NCBI GenBank assembly: GCA_028583405.1 | Contig: CM053243.1 | Span: 36,828,281-36,892,280 of the forward strand | DNA: 64,000 nucleotides | Source of the DNA: Pogonophryne albipinna | Lineage: Eukaryota > Chordata > Actinopteri > Perciformes > Artedidraconidae | Reading direction: 5' to 3' | The notes under the pieces: model-generated | Told to the model about the DNA's origin: nothing | Databases searched by the model: none | What the model saw: the letters and a program-made list of their open reading frames with translations, nothing else | Made by a program: the position numbers and the translations under genes | In this document: in pieces, positions 11,611-29,400 of the stretch | Layout of the letters: each line of letters opens with the position of its first letter | Numbering within the stretch: position 1 is the first letter of the stretch

Positions 11611-14600
11611 TTAATACTCATCTGAAAAAGTTCTCTCGGCCTCCCTCTCCTGCCCCCTGTGGGAATCTGCATCCTCATCAGAAGCCGGCCCCTCACTGTC
11701 CTCCTCTGAAGAGCTGACGGTAAGAGGAGAGACTCTCCCTGTGTCTCTGCCCGTCGACGTGACGGTCTTAGATGGTTGCTCGGGATTACGCCGATGGAAC
11801 TCCCTGATGAGCCGGGGGTCCAACACATGACGAGCTGGAACCCAAGCCCTCTCCTCAGGGCCGTAACCCTTCCAGTCCACCAGGTACTGGACTCCTCTTC
11901 CTCTGCGACGGGAATGAAGAAGTCGTCGGAGAGTGTACGTAGGCCCGCCGTCAATCATCCGGGGGGGTGGTGGGGGAGGGACCGCAGGAACCAAGGCACT
12001 CTCTCGGACAGGTTTGATCCTGGAAACGTGGAAGGTGGGATGGATCCGCAGAGTCCGAGGCAGTCTTAGCCTTACTGCTGCGGGATTAATTATCCTGACA
12101 ATCTCAAAAGGTCCAATGAATCTAGGTGCAAGCTTCTTCGAATCCACCCGTAAAGGAATATCCCGGGAGGAAAGCCATACCTTTTGGCCCACCTGGTAGA
12201 CAGGTGCTTTGGAACGTCGGCGGTTGGCAGAGGAGGCGTACCGGTTGGCCGAACAAACGAGAGTTCTCCGGGCTTGATTCCAGGTCCGTCGACAACGACG
12301 GATGAAAGCCTGGACGGACGGACAGGTAACCTCCCTCTCCAGGGCCGGAAACAGAGGGGGTTGAAACCCGTAAGCACACTGAAATGGGGACAGCTTGGTG
12401 GCCGAACTGACCAGAGTGTTGTGGGCGTACTCGACCCAGAGCAGTTGTTTAGCCCAGGCCGCTGGGTGCTTGGAGACTATACAGCGTAAGGTCGTCTCCA
12501 TCTCCTGGTTCTTTCTTTCTGTCTGACCGTTGGATTGCGGATGGAAACCGGATGACAGACTGACCGTGGCCCCAAGGAGCGTGCAGAATTCCCTCCAGAA
12601 CACTGAGGTAAATTGAGGACCACGATCGGAAACCACATCAGTAGGCAGCCCATGGAGACGGAACACATGGAGCAGGACCAGCTCCGCCGTCTCTTTAGCT
12701 GAGGGGAGCTTGGGTATCGGCACAAAATGAGCCATCTTACTGAATCGGTCTACCACCGTCAAGATGGCAGTGTGTCCGTTGGACGGTGGCAGACCAGTAA
12801 CAAAGTCCAGAGAAATGTGAGACCAGGGGCGATGAGGGATAGGCAGAGGTCGTAGGAGACCAGCAGGAGCTTGGTGAGAAGACTTGTTTTGATTGCAAAC
12901 AGGGCAGGCATTAACAAATTCCCTGGTGTCCTCCTTAAGTGTTGCCCACCAGAACCTTTGCTGGACTACCTCCCATGTACGTTGGATCCCAGGATGGCAG
13001 GTGAGTCTGGAGTTATGAGCCAACTGGATAACATCAGACCTCAACGTCTGCGGAACGAACAGGCGGTTCGGAGGACAGGCACTGGGTCCCGGCTGGTCCT
13101 GCTGGGCGGCCTTGACCCTCTCCTCCACCTCCCAGATGAGGGCGGCGACGAGCTGAGGAGTCGGAAGGATGGTGTCCAAGCCCCTGGGAATGTTACCTCC
13201 CTCTCCAAACTGACGAGAAAGACCGTCAGCTTTAATGTTCCGAGAACCAGGGCGGTAGGAGAGGGAGAAATTGAACCGAGTGAAGAAAAGGGCCCATCTA
13301 GCCTGTCGGGAATTCAGTCTGCGGGCCGACCGGATGTACTCCAAATTCTTGTGGTCAGTCCACACCAGGAAAGGTTGACTGGTCCCCTCGAGCCAGTGAC
13401 GCCACTCCTCCAGAGCCAACTTCACTGCTAGCAGCTCCCGGTTTCCCACATCATAATTTCTTTCCGCTGGAGTCAAACGCCTTGAAAAGAAAGCACAGGG
13501 ATGGAGTTTTTGGCTGTTCATTGCTCGCTGAGACAGGATGGCTCCCACCCCCATATCAGAAGCATCCACCTCCAAAACAAACTGTCTTACAGGATCGGGT
13601 ACTCGGAGGATGGGGGCGGAGGTGAACCTGGCCTTAAGGTTCTGGAACGCCTCCTCAGCCGAGGAGGACCACTGGAACATAACCTTAGAGGAGGTCAGGG
13701 CTGTGAGAGGAGCGGCCAAGGTACTGTATCCACGAATGAACCTCCGGTAGAAGTTGGCGAACCCGAGGAACTGTTGTAGCCGCTTCCGGGATTCTGGAAC
13801 CGGCCAGGAAGTGACTGCATCAACCTTGGAAGGATCCATCTCGATGCTCCCCTGTCCCACGATGTATCCCAGAAAAGAGACAGAGGATGTGTGAAACTCG
13901 CACTTCTCCATTTTAACAAACAGCGAGTTCTCGAGCAATCTCCTGAGAACCGCCTGGACGTGGTGCACGTGTTCTTTCAGCGTCTTGGAAAAGATCAGGA
14001 TGTCATCCAAGTAAACAAACACGTGTCGGTCCAACATGTCTCGGAGCACGTCATTTACCAACGCCTGGAATACTGCAGGGGCGTTGGTAAGCCCAAAAGG
14101 CATGACTAGGTACTCGTAGTGCCCCGAGGTGGTGTTGAAGGCGGTCTTCCACTCATCCCCCTCGCGAATACGTACCAAGTGGTACGCGTTACGCAAGTCC
14201 AGCTTTGTGAATATGGTTGCTCCCTGCAGCAACTCGAATGCAGAAGAGATAAGAGGCAGTGGGTATCGATTCTTGATCGTAATGTCATTAAGACCCCGAA
14301 AGTCGATACAGGGCCTTAGGGTCTTGTCCTTCTTCTCCACAAAGAAGAACCCTGCGCCAGCAGGTGATGAGGACGGGCGAATAATCCCAGCCGCCAGAGA
14401 GTCATTGATATAAGTCTCCATGGAAACTCTTTCCGGAGCAGACAGGGAGTACAATCGACCCCTGGGAGGGCTGGTGCCGGGATGCAGGTCGATGGCACAG
14501 TCGTAGGGCCGGTGTGGTGGTAAGGAAGTAGCCCCCGACTTGCTGAATACTTCCTTAAAGTCCAGATATTCCGGTGGAACCCCTGTAACATCTGGAACTT

Positions 14601-14785
14601 GGCTGGGGTTCACCGAACGCTGAGGCGCGGCAGCCTGTTTCAGGCAGATCAGATGACAAGAAGGACTCCAACCCAAAATGGCTCCCGTCTCCCAGTTAAT
14701 GTTAGGGTTGTGGCGGCGGAGCCATGGATAACCCAGGATCAGCGGAATACCAACCGAGCAGTTTAACGCACCGGAGGACAGCGGG
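11611..14785 (-). CDS. Gypsy pol polyprotein with chromodomain (N-terminally truncated)
   Basis: One open frame of 1021 codons from the first Met (14676) continues upstream without a stop to about 14785. Domains in order are: a protease end ([10 protein letters not shown]); RT with the [10 protein letters not shown] catalytic box; RNase H starting [14 protein letters not shown]; an integrase zinc-binding HHCC (H near [14 protein letters not shown] later); the integrase core with [19 protein letters not shown] and [12 protein letters not shown] (catalytic Asp, Asp, Glu); and near the C-terminus a chromodomain ([18 protein letters not shown]). The chromodomain places it with chromoviruses and usually directs integration to particular chromatin. 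The frame has no internal stop, but with gag and most of the protease deleted the copy cannot be autonomous. Confidence 0.93.
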
Positions 14786-14867
14786 CAGAAGGTGAGTCAG
14801 GGACAGGCAGAGAGTCAGGGAGTAAGCGAGGCGGTCAGCGTAGATACAGGCAGGGTCGGATAACAGG

Positions 14868-15153
14868 CCAGACAGGATAGTCGAGGGACAGGCAGGATCA
14901 GGGAACAGGCAGAGCAGGCAGATCGAGGACAGGCAGGGTCGGAACCGGGTAGGCAATCTGGTATACAACGCGGGAAAGACAAGCATGAGGCAAAGTACAA
15001 TCTGGCAAAGAGTGTGTGTAAGGTGCGGGTTTAAATACTGGCAGAAACTAATGGGTGCAGAAGAGAAAGAGAGTGAGCTAACGAGTGGGTGTGGAAAACA
15101 GGTGAGACAGGTGAATGGAAAACTACTGTTGAATGATGGAGCAGACTATGACA
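14868..15153 (-). repeat. 5' LTR of the gypsy element
   Basis: Partner of 11254-11539. The true inner end may lie lower, near 14790, because similar GACAGGCAG-rich sequence continues to there and only the other copy is cut at 11254. A separate match to the mate's flank is lacking. Confidence 0.85.
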
Positions 15154-17280
15154 GGTCCCTCATAAAGTTCAGACCTTAGGTGACCTTAAAGTGTCAATCA
15201 CAAAGCAGACAAAGGACATGACCTAGAACACATCACCCAGACCTTACTCCTTCGTTTTTAAAGGTCATGAGTGTCAGTACATCCTTAGGGGAACTGTTGT
15301 AAGTGCTGACAGAGGTTGTAAGCTAAAATACATATTATCTGAAAACTGCTATGAGTGTAAAAAGGGTTATAGAGCCAAAACACATCATTTCGAGGAACTG
15401 CTGCAAATGATGTGACCATACAGTTAAAATATAACGTCTGCACTACATATAGGGTTTTAACCTACATAGATATAAAGTTTGCCACTACAAGTTTAAAGAT
15501 TTATATTGCGGATATTATCAGTACATCTGATTCAAATGAACATGTGTATTAAAGGATGTCAGTGGATTATCCCTAAATTAGTAGATTTAGGGAACGTTTA
15601 CAGATAACAGATCAAGCTGCATACCGAAGCAAGTTAGCAACACACGTTGAACAGCCTTTTAATTGTAAATTCCGTTCTCTTAATGTCATTTCGTCCAACG
15701 TTGTTGAATTAGAGAAGAGGGGCTTCTAAACGGGATTGTATGCGGGGGTGGAGGGAGTTAAATATTAGATAAATATAACTTTGGTGCGTGTAAGAGAGTG
15801 TTTTTAGCAGAGCCATATTGTGTCCTTGTGATTATGTTGATTATTACCTGTCTGTATAATGTTGCAGCTCAGCTGATTTTGGATTGATGGCAAAGGGAGA
15901 GGGACTTAAGTGAGAGTGAAAACACAAGGTAAGTTTAATACTACTGTTTTATATTAGTAAACATACTAAACATGTATTCTATCACTGTATTATATAAGTA
16001 ATCTTGTTAGTAACCTACTGTATGGCAGGTGGAGGGGCAGTGATGCTACAGGTGGAGGAGCAAAACTGCAAGACTGCAAACTCACAAGACAGAGAAATCA
16101 AAGTTTGTTCTCCAGAGAAGAGGTTGATTTCACTTCAATTTTTTCATATTTTCTAAAGATGTGGAAATGGCACCAAAAAAAACTTGAGAGCTGTAACCAA
16201 GACAACTGTAACAACATGAGTAGAGAGCCACCAAGGTTTTTTAAGTCCCTCTCTTACTCCATGTTGCCAACCCAAACTTCCAGGTACATGACGGGACACC
16301 TTGCTTGTTTTTGTTGTTTGCGCTCCTCTGGCTGGGTGCTGGCAGGTGGAGGGCAGTGATCCCTTCCCTTCTTCCCTCAATCTTTGAGACTAATGTAAGT
16401 AGAAGACATGGCACTGTAAATGTTCGAACATTTAAAATATTATACCACTTAAAAATAAGAAATATTACTTTTGTTACTAAGAGTTCATACTTATTATACC
16501 TGTGTCACCTTTCACACTATCGCTGTGATCATGAGCTATGGGCTTTGTAGATACAGGTCCCGGGGTGAATCGTGGTGCAGGGGCCCTTCTCTTTTTGACA
16601 ACAGGGCGATGCATGAAGATGGTGGGTATAGCCTCTGCTCTCAGCCTAGTCTTGCCCTTTTTTGTCTTGACAAACTGGTCTGCATCAAAATGTGCCTGCG
16701 GAGTGACTTGAGGTTACTTCACACACAGAACAACTCAGTTTTGTCTGCCCACATACATATTCCATAGTGGTTGAATTCACAGTATTAGGAAACACTTTAT
16801 ACTTACTGGACATGTTATACTCATTACATACTGTATATAAAATATGACCAAGAATGTGAGACAACTTTATAGAAATTCATATCACATCTGTTACTGATGC
16901 CATTTGTCATACTTTGTTAAACTCACAAATAATAAAGTTTCATAACTTCAGTTGGGAACAGAGACCACACCTTATCTCCCCAAGGCAATTTCCCATCCAA
17001 TAGGTGTGCTATATAGGTGTGTATAACCCTTTCTCCTGTCTGTTACTCCCTCTTTCAGCACAAGAACCAGAGGGGGATTCAATGGAGCCTGAATACCTGC
17101 ACTGAGACCCTCACCCTGCACCCTGAGTCTCAACTCTCAGTGTTTTTCAAGCCTTTCCCTGTTTTTTTTGTGTTAAACAAAACATTAAGCTTTCCCAATG
17201 GTGTGGTTTTCGTTTTGTGAAAAAGTGCAAATGCAGTGTTTGTAAATCACATATTTTTTTGCTGTTGGTCGTGAAATTGC
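15154..17280. other. Intergenic, no gene recognised
   Basis: AT-rich sequence with short open frames only. I looked for a continuation of the endogenous retrovirus right of the gypsy insertion and found none. A cctggcaggtggaggggcagtgat-like motif occurs near 16025 and again near 16340, a weak direct repeat. Nothing else is assignable. Confidence 0.4.
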
Positions 17281-17290
17281 TCCTGCTTCC

Positions 17291-17374
17291 TCCGCTCTGT
17301 GTCAGTGGGGAAGCCGTACATTCGTACTCCTTTCTCTGAGCGATTGGAGCATCCCCAGGCAGCACAGCAAACCA
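17291..17374 (-). pseudogene. THAP zinc-finger N-terminal fragment
   Basis: The minus strand starting at the ATG at 17374 encodes MVCCAAWGCSNRSEKGV followed by RMYGFPTDTERRK. This is the start of a THAP (C2CH, DNA-binding) domain: Met-Val, paired Cys, a conserved Asn-Arg and the FPxD motif. The Trp, second Cys-His pair and AVPTIF box of a full domain are not in frame. The frame runs on through unrelated residues (EQFHDQQQ) and no consensus splice donor follows at the usual place. It could be a lone first exon of a THAP gene or of a P-element-like transposase, but a broken relic is more likely. Confidence 0.55.
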
Positions 17375-17380
17375 TGGTGG

Positions 17381-18270
17381 CGACTAGGAGGCAGCACAGC
17401 AAACCAGGACAACACGGAGGAAAAGGCACCGACTAACTGCATGATATGCTATTCAATGTTTATTGAATTCCATGTATTTGCAATGGATGTTCCTAAAACA
17501 ACACATTTAACATCATCATCATGCTGCTGCTGCTAGTCCTTTGATAGTCACCTGTCGGTCTCCTGTCCTTTCTGAAAGCCATAAAGATGACATTAGTCAT
17601 TTAGATAACTTGTGTCCTCAATTACCATGGGATTACTGAAACTACCATGAATTTAAGAAAACGGTAGAAATTAATCTAATCTGAATTTTAAAGCATTACT
17701 TTAGATCCCCTCCCTCTAAATATATCAATAAACATTAGAAAGTGATGCTCCTGACTACCATACAAGTTTAAGAAGATAATATTGGTTTTAAAGAATTCAA
17801 AGCTATAAATAAACAGCAACAGGCTCTTTAACCAAGGCACTGTTAGCCTAACATGTAAACTAGTTGTTCACACTAATCCTAATATTATCACTTAATATTA
17901 GCAAATTCTATTTTATTTTTTAAAACATATTGATGTAAATACATACACATATCGATTTGTTGTATAAATATTGCAAATCAAAACCTTTATTCACTAATAA
18001 TTACCAAAAATCGTAGTTCTATCTCCTGTTATCAATGCATTCACATTGCCCGCCATGAACTTCCGTGGAACGATCCTCGTCTACATGAACCACGTGACCA
18101 TAACCGTTTTTGGACTTCTGTTGTCGTAACTCTTCTATCTATATGGCGCTGGCAAGGCCAATCCAAACATTTCAAAAATAAAAGCATGCAGCAGGAAGTT
18201 AAAACCAGTTAAAAAGGCAAACACATTTCAGAGTAAAATCACACAATAAAAAGGTATAAAACACACACAC
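17381..18270. other. Intergenic, unassigned
   Basis: No gene is seen. A block ttggacttctgttgtcgtaa...tctatatggcgctgg (about 18103-18150) recurs near 19421-19463, just past the foldback element, so a dispersed repeat flanks that insertion on both sides. Confidence 0.4.
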
Positions 18271-18540
18271 TTAAAGGTGGGGTAGGTAAATTTGAGAAAC
18301 CGGCTCGAGATACACTTTTTGTTATATTCCATGGAATGCTCTTAACATCCCGATAGCAATGAATATCTGAAGTGCTTTGACAAAAAATCCATAAAAAAAT
18401 GTCATCTGCGGAAGCCGTAATACTGTAAAAAGTACGACCAATCCGTTCAGCCGTCTGTCAGCCTTCCATCTCGTGCACGCACAAATGTATCTCGTGCCCT
18501 CATTGGGCGTGCATTGCAGCAACAGGCGGCCACTTTCATC

Positions 18541-19180
18541 ATGGCAGAGTTAGGTTCAACATCGTCTACTGGTGGCAAAAGAAATAATGTAACGGAGCAA
18601 ATTAGGAACAAAAACAAAGTGGAAACTAGGAGAATTCAAACCAGAGTCAATATCAGAGTTGCTTTTCAACGATGGCGACTACTGATGGAACACACCTATG
18701 GGGGTTATTCCCTATCTTTATTCAAGAGCGTGGTATTTAAATTTGAGAGCATACTTTATGTATTTATTTCCCTCAAACCCTGTCCTCGCACTCAAATAGT
18801 GCCTGCTTGCACTTAGATTTGCTCTGCTTCTGCTCAAACTGTACGCTTGCACTCAGATATATTGCTGCTTACAGATTTTTTCTGCTCTCAGATTTATTCT
18901 GTGCGCGCTCGAAACTTTTGTGCAACAATCCTGTCAAAATCCCTCAACCAATAGGAGGCCAGGTGTCCTTGCGGGTGCGTTCGCTTTACTTATTACAGCG
19001 TCCCGTAAGGGCGGTTACTCTTTGGTTTGTCTTTGGTGCGATGACAGGGTTTGAGTGAAGGAAATCAATAAAGTATGCTCTCAAATTTAAATACCACGCT
19101 CTTGAATGAAGATAGGGAATAACCCCCATACACACCGAGTTGAAATCTGACGCCGTGGTCGCTCTTTTTCTCTTGGACAG
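18541..19180 (+). pseudogene. Transposon-borne exon, split by a nested insertion
   Basis: An ATG at 18541 opens a frame with a Ser/Thr/Gly start and then a basic stretch ending in RIQTRVNIRVAFQRWRLL. The frame is cut at 18697 by the nested element (18699-19128). It resumes after 19130 with ELKSDAVVALFLLD, ending at a possible donor (ggacag|gtcatt, 19180/19181). The two halves are in different frames once the insert and one TA are removed. I recall this motif set (R-x-NI-x-AF-x-RWR, then D-x-x-x-A-x-FLLD) as the N-terminus of many predicted fish proteins, which would fit an exon spread by transposition. Function unknown. Confidence 0.5.
18699..19128. mobile_element. Nested MITE with about 60-bp inverted repeats
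   Basis: The left arm tgggggttattccctatctt continues to about 18760, and the right arm (about 19066-19128) is its near-perfect reverse complement, including an atttaaatttgagagcatac core. Dinucleotide TA flanks both sides (18697-18698 and 19129-19130), as for Tc1/mariner-type insertions. The element is 430 bp with no coding capacity. It sits inside the TTAA-flanked element, so it is the younger of the two. Confidence 0.85.
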
Positions 19181-19939
19181 GTCATTTATCTGTTTTGTAT
19201 GGTTTACAATTCCCCTGAACTATATAGCCAACCTAAGTCATGTGCGCGTTCATGTGTGTTGGAGGAGGTGCTCTGTAAGGAAGTCTGAAGGAAGGGGCGG
19301 ATTCTTTTCGGCTGTGTACTTTCAAATTTTAGTGCACTCGACCGGTTTCTGAAACTTACCTACCCCACCTTTAAAACCATGCAATATTGAATAATTAAAA
19401 TACATTGGGGATATTATGTTTTTGGACTTCCGCTGTCGCAACTCTTCTATCTATATGGCGCTGCTCTCCACTAATGGCCTATTACTTGTAGAATATGGTC
19501 ATGTAGAATAAGGCATTAATAAGTGTTTTATAATGACTAATAAAGAGCCAATATACTGCTGATATGCATGTTAATTAACAACTAGTTGATTTATTTGTTT
19601 GTTTTGTTTGTTTATTTATTTAAAGGATACTGCACATTAATTCACATTGCTGTAAATGAGCCAGTATTAGCCAGCAGGCTAATTTTCAACTGTTGTCCTT
19701 GGCAAGATGTTAAATGACCACAAGAAGACTAGAAAATAAAAACATAATTAAATAGAGTACAGCAGACAACATCAGTACAACAATAAATAAATAGCAGTAC
19801 AACAATAAATAGGAACAGCAGTACAACAATAGAGAGGAACAAACAAACATGCATGATCAAATGGTTAATTTGTTTACCTTAATATAAAGTTGCACCGCTT
19901 ATATGATGAACATTGATGTATTTGACATACTTTTTTTTT

Positions 19940-20203
19940 TAGGACGCAATGGGTAGCGTCATGACGTACAGACGTACCCGGCGTAACGCGTCATATCTTC
20001 CAACACAACCGCCGCTTCCTCCCTGGCCGGCCCAGGCAGGCGCCTCAGGCCCCGCTCCTTACTGAACCGCTATCCGCTAATTATCATCATTCCCCGGCAA
20101 ACACACAGCCTCCTCGGCCCGGTTTGTGGAGCTGCGGCCGGAATGAGTGAACGAAACGGCAGGCATCTTTAAAGAAGTCCTGGGACTCGCTGTTCCTCGG
20201 TAA
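19940..20203 (+). promoter_or_regulatory. matcap1: CpG-rich promoter and non-coding exon 1 of matcap1
   Basis: A sharp CpG-rich block has no TATA box. It holds CRE-like tgacgtac half-sites (19962-19972), cgcgtc motifs and a splice donor ctcg|gtaagtaag at 20200/20201. It lies upstream of the matcap1 coding exons with nothing else between, so it is read as the promoter plus first non-coding exon. The transcription start cannot be fixed from sequence. Confidence 0.6.
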
Positions 20204-20594
20204 GTAAGCTTATTTATTTAAGTTTGTTAGTTAAAGGGCTCTTTAAGAGTTGTCTTCAGAATGAATCCCTGTGTCTGTTATTTGGTCTACTGTCGGAGAA
20301 TTCAAAATTAAACGGTATTCTGTTCTTTCATGTAAGATAAGTAACTGTTAGCTTAGTATGTTTCTAGTGGTTAGCTGTATACTTAATGATTTCTGATTTC
20401 TGATGGGTGCTTTGTTCCTGTCCAGACAACATGGACTGTCTGTTTCCTGTTGGTTAATCTGTGTCCATACCTCTAGATGTATGGTCCATACATACTGACA
20501 CATTCACTGACATGCTTCTCAACTGTAATCTAATTAAAGCATCAGCAGTGACTGACATCAGCCTCATGTCCTCCTCTTTCATACCAGCAGCAAC

Positions 20595-20780
20595 AATAAG
20601 CAGCATCAGTGGTGGATTAAGTAAATGTACTCAACTGCTGTACTTGGGTAAACATGTGTGGTACTTGTGTTTACTTGAGTTTTTCACTCTTATCGTTATA
20701 CTTCTACTTCACTACATCTGAGAGGGAAATATTGTCCCTTTTACTACACTGCATTTGTCTGACAGGGATGAAGTGTTCTA
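20595..20780 (+). repeat. hAT-like non-autonomous repeat fragment
   Basis: It starts cagtggtggattaagtaaatg and contains tactcaactgctgtacttggg and acttctacttcactacat. The same composition and phrases recur at 29590-29690, 45190-45960 and 50795-50925, so this is one dispersed family. CAG...CTG-type ends suggest hAT. It lies in intron 1 of matcap1. Confidence 0.6.
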
Positions 20781-21068
20781 CAATTCTTCTATTATTTTAA
20801 TAAAGTATTTACAAGCTTTTTTGCTTCAGTCTCCCCCTGGATCAGCTGGAGATTGCATCATAACAAAGCTGTAACCCTTAGTTATAATACATTATATTTT
20901 CAAAGATGATCTCATAGAATTTCTATATACAAACGAGTTACAATTAAAATAACATTAAATATCTTCAGAAGAAAAACGCAACATACACCTAACAGCAGCA
21001 GTTGAATCTGTGTGTCCACAGCGTTGGGGGTGGAGGAAGGTTGAGACTGAGGCGTAGCGGGCGTGGTG

Positions 21069-26498
<5,430 letters not shown>

Positions 26499-29400
26499 GA
26501 CCCCCCCGCACCACCTGAATCAAAGAAGAAGACGTGGAGCACGTGGTGTGTTCGATATCACTAAAAGAAATCCGTATTATGCTTTATTTTAGCAAATTTT
26601 GTAAAAAATTGAATGTTACGAACAAAAAGGGACAAACACACCAACACCTCTATCTACATTTTGCCCAATTGCATGTGCCCTCCTCGCCTTTACTCCTATT
26701 ATGAAGTTACCTCAATACTGCAACTCTGCAATGTAACCAACATTAAATATGTAGACTCATACATAATCACTGCACTCAGCGCCTGTACAGGACACCACTA
26801 ACATGTCATGTACAGATTTATACATAATCACATGCTAATTTATGCAATTATTTAAGTTTTTTACTTTTAAGAGAACACAATGAATGTCTCTGGTCTTAGC
26901 TTTATACCTTTTTTATTTTATACAGCATTGCTTTTATGCCTTAGATATTTTGCATTTTTAAAAAGACACCAAGGACGGACATATTATAAACCCTGGGGAT
27001 ATATTTACTGAGACCATGAATCATTAAGTTGTCAAGTGCCAGTGGACTTGGTGAAGTATTTAAGCTTTCCCAGGGTGCTTTTTAAAAATATCAGTGTTAT
27101 TAAGAAGAAAATCAGCTCTTACTGTCTAAGCAGTGTCCTTGGTGGTCTTTTCATATCAATAAGCTACTGTGATGTGACCCCGTCCCTGAGCTCCCCCTCT
27201 GCAGAAGCCAAACTTTCTCATGCTAAAGTGATGGATATTTTTTTTTACAGAAATGTAGATAAGATTAATATCGGTGTCATGTAACTGCTCGTCCGGCTCT
27301 GTCCGAAATATAAAAACAGCAATTGAACCTACACTGAGCATTGATTGAACAATCATAGCTTGGAAACTCAAATGTATCCAATGAGGCTAGCTCCATAGGG
27401 CTCGAAAGAGATAGGTATGTTGTTTGCAAAATTGGTCTACTCAAACCAAAAACCGAAGAACCAGGAGAAAGGAAAAGGTTAATAAATAGTGTTTTTTTTG
27501 CTCAAATGTTAGCATGCCTCCAATCTCCAAAGCCAAGACGCATATCATTAACTTATCATTTTTGTTTATGTAGTTAAAGGCTACACTCATGACCAAAACA
27601 TCCACTGTGCAGCCCTTTATCACAGTGTTTATGCTAATTTTAGCGGCTCTGTCCCGCTCCTTAATTTAGAGACATTTACTTTTCAGAAGCGGTTCCAGAT
27701 GTTGCCATTAACACATCAGTTCGAACCTCATTATGATAGCCTTTTCCTGTGAAGATAAAATCATGATATTTAGAAATACATGTATGCGTGAGAATGAGCA
27801 GTCGGATCCTACATGTTTTCTAACACAAGGACTAGCTAGATCTACTCTAGCTACTAAATGCTAATTATTGGCTTTAGCATCAGTCTTTTAGCATGATACC
27901 ATGTGTACATTCATCAAGTGCATTTAAGAAACTTTACATTAATATATATCGACAATGAGTCAGCTATTCATAACTTTATTTTAATTAATGGAGCTAATGT
28001 TAGCTTAATAAGCTAATTACAGCCTGATGTATAATACACAACTTGTACTTTTCAGAACAAAAGCAGAGCTGGGTTTTTTCTGTACTTTTGTACAACCAGA
28101 AATATTGCTGCAAATAACACTACATAAAAAAGGGAATTTAGAGCTAAGCTAGCTGTTTTTATTTATGCTAAGCTAACCGGCTGTTGCTTCATATTTAACA
28201 CCAGCCATGTCGATACTAGTGGTATCAATCTTCTCCTCTAGCTCTCTGCAAACAAAGCCAATGAGTGAATTTGCAGTAATGTAGAACTTTTCTTTTACAT
28301 GTAAAAAAAAAGTGCCAAAGCGGCAATTTAAATTCACTGTCAGGTTTTTAGAGAAGCAGCCATTCATCATGGTTCTTCACTCAGGCATGAGTCACTGGCT
28401 GAGGGGAAAGCGGGGTTGTTGTGGGTGTGCCTTCGATGGGTGTAAAGCTCATCTGCTGTAGCTAGCGGTGTGGTTTTAGACTGCTTTTTATTATGCGTTT
28501 GACACTTGAAACTTCAGGTGTCAGTCAGGGCATTCAGTTTGGGCCAAGCCGTCTTTGAGCTGAAATACAGCCGGGATTTGGGCTAAACAGCATTAGTAGT
28601 TCCAGTTTTTAACTCAAAAATACAACTTGACAAAATGTGAATTCTACTCGTGATGCATTTGAAATACTTTGGATCCAAAGACCATTGTGTAAGTGAACAA
28701 TTGATTCTGCTGTGTTTACAAATTCAGCCATTGGGTAAGCAGATGTACGTTTTAAATTGGAGCAGTTGGTCGTATGCTGACCTCATCAAACCATTGCCCT
28801 GGATTCGCCGAAACGAATGCACCTATTTGTAACGCACGAATGTTGCACAAGTGTTTTATGTTCTGGAAAACATCTTGAAGTTCCAGTTTATTTATTAAAA
28901 AGTACACACATGTAATGAGCTCTCTGGTCTTTTTCATAAAGCATCAAAACAATCACTGCTGACAAATTCACCTAGGAAATGTTTCTTGTGTACATAACTG
29001 GACCCTGTGAGCCCCACAATTTAATACTCTAAATGTGACATTATGCATAATGAGTACTTTTAGTAACACTTACTAAGCAGGACATTTACCTGTAGCTGTA
29101 ATATTGCAACTTTCACTTTAAGTAAAAAAATCTGATATCTTCTTTCACTACTGGTAAAATCTCGTCAGTCTGCAGTCGGATAGAAAAAAACGTTTCATAC
29201 TATTATATATTAAATCATCAGATTATAACTCAAACATTAATGTAATAGCAGGATTGTACTCTGGTTGCTGGAGGTTATTTATGCTCATGTTTTGTAAAAG
29301 TAGTGAAAATAGTGGGAAATGCCATCAAGTTTGTCTTGCTCAGACCTCAACATTAATACAAATGCATTACAATTAGGAGAAAGGGTAGTCTAGAACCATC

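Larger units (their letters stand above)
11254..15153 (-). mobile_element. Ty3/gypsy chromovirus, gag-deleted
   Basis: A direct repeat flanks a long pol frame on the minus strand: 14868-15153 (5' LTR) and 11254-11539 (3' LTR), nearly identical over about 286 bp. Each LTR starts TGTCATAGTC on the minus strand. A polypurine tract (aaggggggggtt) lies just inside the 3' LTR, giving the orientation. Between the 5' LTR and pol there is no gag: protease-like coding sequence runs up to about 14785 and LTR/leader-like sequence starts there. The 3' LTR appears truncated at 11254, where it meets the endogenous retrovirus. No target duplication is found, which fits a deletion at that edge. LTR similarity suggests a fairly recent insertion. 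Confidence 0.9.
18275..19370. mobile_element. TTAA-flanked foldback transposon carrying a coding exon
   Basis: The terminal inverted repeats are aggtggggtaggtaa at 18275 and ttacctaccccacct ending at 19370. Both ends abut TTAA (18271-18274 and 19371-19374), the target site used by piggyBac-type elements. A second copy of the same family at 35213-35594 has the same ends and TTAA flanks, so the boundaries are firm. This copy is longer. Without its nested insertion it is about 664 bp and contains a small ATG-initiated exon. The piggyBac assignment is inferred from TTAA only, since no transposase is present. Confidence 0.85.

Noticed and set aside
11371..15179. Identical 65-codon frames at 11371 and 14985 as a duplicated gene
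   Set aside because: They are the two LTRs of the gypsy element.
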